Source of the DNA: a virus
Strand: one strand, 5' to 3'
IMG/VR virus record: IMGVR_UViG_3300043392_000043
Location: 1-33,147 of that record
DNA length: 33,147 nt
Part shown: positions 30,623 through 33,147 of the stretch, one piece after another
How the letters are laid out: each line of letters begins with the position of its first letter
Numbering within the stretch: position 1 is the first letter of the stretch
Translations under genes and position numbers: made by a program
Notes under the pieces: generated by a model
Seen by the model: the letters and a program-made list of their open reading frames with translations, nothing else
The model's database searches: none
Told to the model about the DNA's origin: nothing

Positions 30623-31745
30623 TGAAAGCCAAATCACTTTTTGTAATTCGCCAATTCATTTAAGAATTCAAAACGATGCGAAAGATTCGTCTATTCAATC
30701 TGCAACAGTGTATTTATGGGTATGGAATGGCGAACAAGATAAATCGCTTGGAAAACCAAACTTTACTTTAAAGAAGGACAAAGTTAGTGCAGATGATGAT
30801 TATATTAATTTTCAAATCGCTGATTTAGTTAAGTCATTTTTAATTACACCTTCAAACGCTTTAAATACGAACCAACCAACTTTCGCTTACAATCAATTGA
30901 CAAATCCAGCTATAACTGGGCAAGGAGTTTTCTGGCAGATAGTCGCAGACGTTACTTCTACAGCTGGAACTGTACAGAAAAACTACACGACGGCTTTCGC
31001 AACTCTAGGATATAACTGGAACTATGAGCAAAATGCAGTTTATTCATACGGAATCGCTCCAAATAATGCTAATAGATGGTACAATCCATTGATTCATAAC
31101 TATATCAGTCAGAGTTTCAATTTAACAAGGACTGTTTCGGAAGCTACAAGCGCAAATATGATTAACATTCAGCAAGTTTCTCCACCAAATAACTGGACTA
31201 GATGCTCACGTGACCCATTTTTGATTGTATTTCTTAATAAATTAGGGCTTTGGGAAATGTTTACACCTAATGGAAAGGCTACAATTTCTACAAAAATAGA
31301 ATCGGAAACGTCAAACAGAGTATTCCGTGACCCATTAATGGTAGACAATAGCTTTACTCATTCGAAATTGCGTGATAATTTAGACGTAACACAACAATAT
31401 GTTATAAATACAGGTTCGCTTACCGAAGAAATGGTTTCGATTGTAGAGCAATTAATTTACTCACCTAAAGTTTATTTGATTAAATTTGCAGGAGACATCG
31501 AAACTAATCCAACGACGGGGATTACAGTTGATAGCACATACATTACTGCTGACGATACAAATATCACGGTGGATAATCAAGGAGTTGCAAATGAATTATT
31601 AGGATATTACAAAACTCATTATCAGATACCAGTAGTGATAACTGATTCGGATTTCATAAGAAAGACAAGAATAAATGACCGAAACGCTATTGACTACAAC
31701 ATTAAGTTTGAAGAAACCAATAATAAAATAAACAATATCAGATAA
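30582..31745 (+). CDS. Virion tail protein, unknown family
   Basis: A 387-residue, beta-rich protein with no signal peptide or membrane segment. N-terminal domain ITFCNSPIHLRI with repeated aromatic strands (TVYLWVWNG, QIADLVKSFLI). The C-terminal part (about 300-387) has a YKTHYQIPVVITDSDF strand pair. Similar proteins occur before tape measure genes in Bacteroidota phages, role unclear; a distal tail or baseplate part is possible. Its stop shares a base with the next ATG (TAATG). Confidence 0.65.
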   Translation: MNSLPIESRTPINSESQITFCNSPIHLRIQNDAKDSSIQSATVYLWVWNGEQDKSLGKPNFTLKKDKVSADDDYINFQIADLVKSFLITPSNALNTNQPTFAYNQLTNPAITGQGVFWQIVADVTSTAGTVQKNYTTAFATLGYNWNYEQNAVYSYGIAPNNANRWYNPLIHNYISQSFNLTRTVSEATSANMINIQQVSPPNNWTRCSRDPFLIVFLNKLGLWEMFTPNGKATISTKIESETSNRVFRDPLMVDNSFTHSKLRDNLDVTQQYVINTGSLTEEMVSIVEQLIYSPKVYLIKFAGDIETNPTTGITVDSTYITADDTNITVDNQGVANELLGYYKTHYQIPVVITDSDFIRKTRINDRNAIDYNIKFEETNNKINNIR

Positions 31746-33147
31746 TGATAACAGAAGTTTTTATTTCAATAGACGGGGAAAATTTTACTAAACTTGACCT
31801 TCATAAAGATGAGAGTATTTCGATGAAATATACTCAGAAGGATTTACAAGATGTAAGTAAAATTTTCTCGCCATATTCAATGAGTTTCACTTTTCCAGCT
31901 ACACCTAAAAATCGTTCAGCATTTGGATTCTTTGGAGATACGGAAGTAATTAAAATAAATACAGAGAATAAATTTCCATGTAAGATTTACACAGATGGAG
32001 TTCTAAATTTAACTGGATTCATTTTACTTTCGGAATTGAGATATAAAAATAATGTTCCAACTGATTTCACTGGCAACTTCGCAACTTCAATGACTAACTT
32101 GAAGGATAGAATTGGAGATGCTTTAATTAGCGACTTGGCTACCGAAAGATTGAAAATAAATTGGACACCAAATAATGTTTACGGATTACTTCAAGGAGCA
32201 AATAACACTACAATTGATGGTGTAAATATTTCATATTTTGTTCCTTTAATTTCTAGCAATAGAGTTCTTGGATTTAATTCAAATATAACTAGCGCATTAA
32301 AGGACAATGTGGCTTATGACGCATCTGTTTTGCCCGATAGTAACGGAACAATAAAATCATATGAATTAAGGCCATGTATGTCATTCAGTTCTATTATAGA
32401 ATTAATTAAAAAGAAATATAATTTAAGTGTCATTTGTCCTTTAGATGAAAGAGATGAGTACAAAGATTTGTTCGTATGGTGTAATTCAGAAAGCATGTAT
32501 TCAAATGAGGCTAAAAAGATGAATCTAAAACAAGGATTCGGTGGACTTTCTTGGTACGGAGACAGAAATGAAGGAGACATTCCAGATCCAAAAAAATACG
32601 TTGGAACAACTAATATTTCAGATAATAGTTTCAAAGTAATAAAGCAAAGAAATGAAGATGAATGGGACAAGTTTTTTTCTTTTAAAATGGCACTTGAAAA
32701 TGTATTGATTACTGGTAACAGCTCAAACAATTCAAGCATAAACGTTACTCTAGTAAGGAAGTCAAACAACGAAGTTCTAGCAACAAAGCAAATAGATCTG
32801 GCAGACGGAAAATTTTTTGATAAAATTCAAATAAACGATTCTCTTTTCATTAATAATGAAGTTGAGTTTTATGTTTACGTTCAATTCAACCAGCCTACTT
32901 CTTGGACAAATGCATATTACGGGATTGAGTTCGAATATTATGATGGAAAATATGGGCCATTTAATTCTAAAAGATATGCTACATATCAATATGAATCTAA
33001 AATAAACAACAATGCAGTTGATGTTTTAGCAACAAACATCGATTTATTCAAGACATTGCCTAAAATAAAAGTGATTGATTTCTTAACTTCTTATTTCAAG
33101 ATGTTTAACATATCTGTTTTCGACACTTCACCGAATGATGAGAATCT
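31745..33147 (+). CDS. Tail structural protein, N-terminal part (gene continues at window start)
   Basis: ATG 31745 overlaps the previous stop (TAATG) and the frame is open to the window end. With 1-1018 it makes a 743-residue protein. The N-terminal part (EVFISIDGENFTKLDL, then MKYTQKDLQDVSKIF and PYSMSFTFPATPKN) is beta-rich and of a type I have seen in tail or baseplate genes of Bacteroidota phages, without a firm family. Bases 32959-33147 are the duplicated end, where codon 426 is GAT (Asp) against TAT (Tyr) in the left copy. Confidence 0.8.
   Translation, partial: MITEVFISIDGENFTKLDLHKDESISMKYTQKDLQDVSKIFSPYSMSFTFPATPKNRSAFGFFGDTEVIKINTENKFPCKIYTDGVLNLTGFILLSELRYKNNVPTDFTGNFATSMTNLKDRIGDALISDLATERLKINWTPNNVYGLLQGANNTTIDGVNISYFVPLISSNRVLGFNSNITSALKDNVAYDASVLPDSNGTIKSYELRPCMSFSSIIELIKKKYNLSVICPLDERDEYKDLFVWCNSESMYSNEAKKMNLKQGFGGLSWYGDRNEGDIPDPKKYVGTTNISDNSFKVIKQRNEDEWDKFFSFKMALENVLITGNSSNNSSINVTLVRKSNNEVLATKQIDLADGKFFDKIQINDSLFINNEVEFYVYVQFNQPTSWTNAYYGIEFEYYDGKYGPFNSKRYATYQYESKINNNAVDVLATNIDLFKTLPKIKVIDFLTSYFKMFNISVFDTSPNDEN
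32959..33147. repeat. Terminal direct repeat, right copy
   Basis: Matches 1-189 with one mismatch (G33020 against T62). See the left copy. The frame across the join is kept. Confidence 0.95.

Noticed and set aside
32314-32989. Minus-strand frames near the window end
   Set aside because: They lie opposite the open frame of the tail protein that crosses the join and have no start signals or recognisable domains.
1-33147. CRISPR array, insertion sequence or restriction system
   Set aside because: No spaced direct repeats of array type, no transposase and no methylase or restriction-enzyme motif was found on either strand.

Overview
The window looks like one complete genome of a tailed phage (siphovirus-like) infecting a Bacteroidota host, most likely Flavobacterium or a relative. 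Bases 1-189 recur at 32959-33147 with a single mismatch, so the sequence reads as a circular or circularly permuted molecule of 32,958 bp opened inside a tail gene. The host inference rests on AT-rich DNA, several promoters of the Bacteroidota type (TAnnTTTG), families typical of Bacteroidota phages (DUF3127, VirE-N type primase, DUF6712-like connector), and two exported-looking proteins whose leaders end in the Flavobacterium-like pattern YGQ/FGQ. I see no integrase, partition gene or large CI-type repressor.

Layout. 31745 to the end and on through 1-1018: a 743-residue tail protein split by the ends. 1020-3077 tape measure; 3106-5468 head genes (protease with scaffold-like tail, small protein, major capsid); 5520-6065 probable tail tube between two terminators; 6129-8000 portal and connector; 8002-11878 fibre genes; 11904-13481 lysis genes (two small membrane proteins, muramidase, spanin-like protein); 13549-15395 metallophosphoesterase and GIY-YIG homing endonuclease. 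A two-way terminator at 15442-15478 separates these from a leftward operon (17104 to 15485: HTH protein, unknown protein, YqaJ exonuclease, DUF3127 OB-fold protein). From 17183 the early region runs rightward: small proteins, SF2 helicase, an AT-rich cassette with a divergent thymidylate-synthase-like enzyme, primase-helicase, VRR-NUC nuclease, and a run of very small genes to 26276. Then come a HAD-like protein, terminase small subunit, a tRNA-like RNA, terminase large subunit, a tail-assembly chaperone pair joined by an apparent -1 frameshift, and tail completion genes that lead back to the start.

How the parts work together. The primase-helicase, SF2 helicase, YqaJ exonuclease, OB-fold protein and VRR-NUC nuclease form a replication/recombination set. 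TerS/TerL package DNA through the portal into heads built from the protease and capsid protein. The chaperones and tape measure build the tail. The holin-like proteins, muramidase and spanin-like protein lyse the host.

Most notable signals: (1) an 80-nt leader RNA upstream of the primase made of two hairpins whose loops are perfectly complementary over 8 nt (a kissing-loop fold) directly behind a TATATTTG promoter box; (2) a TS-family protein with Asp where dTMP synthases have Asn, as in dCMP hydroxymethylases, and lacking several phosphate-binding arginines; (3) a -1 frameshift site with a hairpin 5 nt downstream; (4) three genes whose start codon lies exactly 4 nt after a TAnnTTTA box, suggesting leaderless mRNAs; (5) a tRNA-Met(CAT)-like fold and competing hairpin just before terL.
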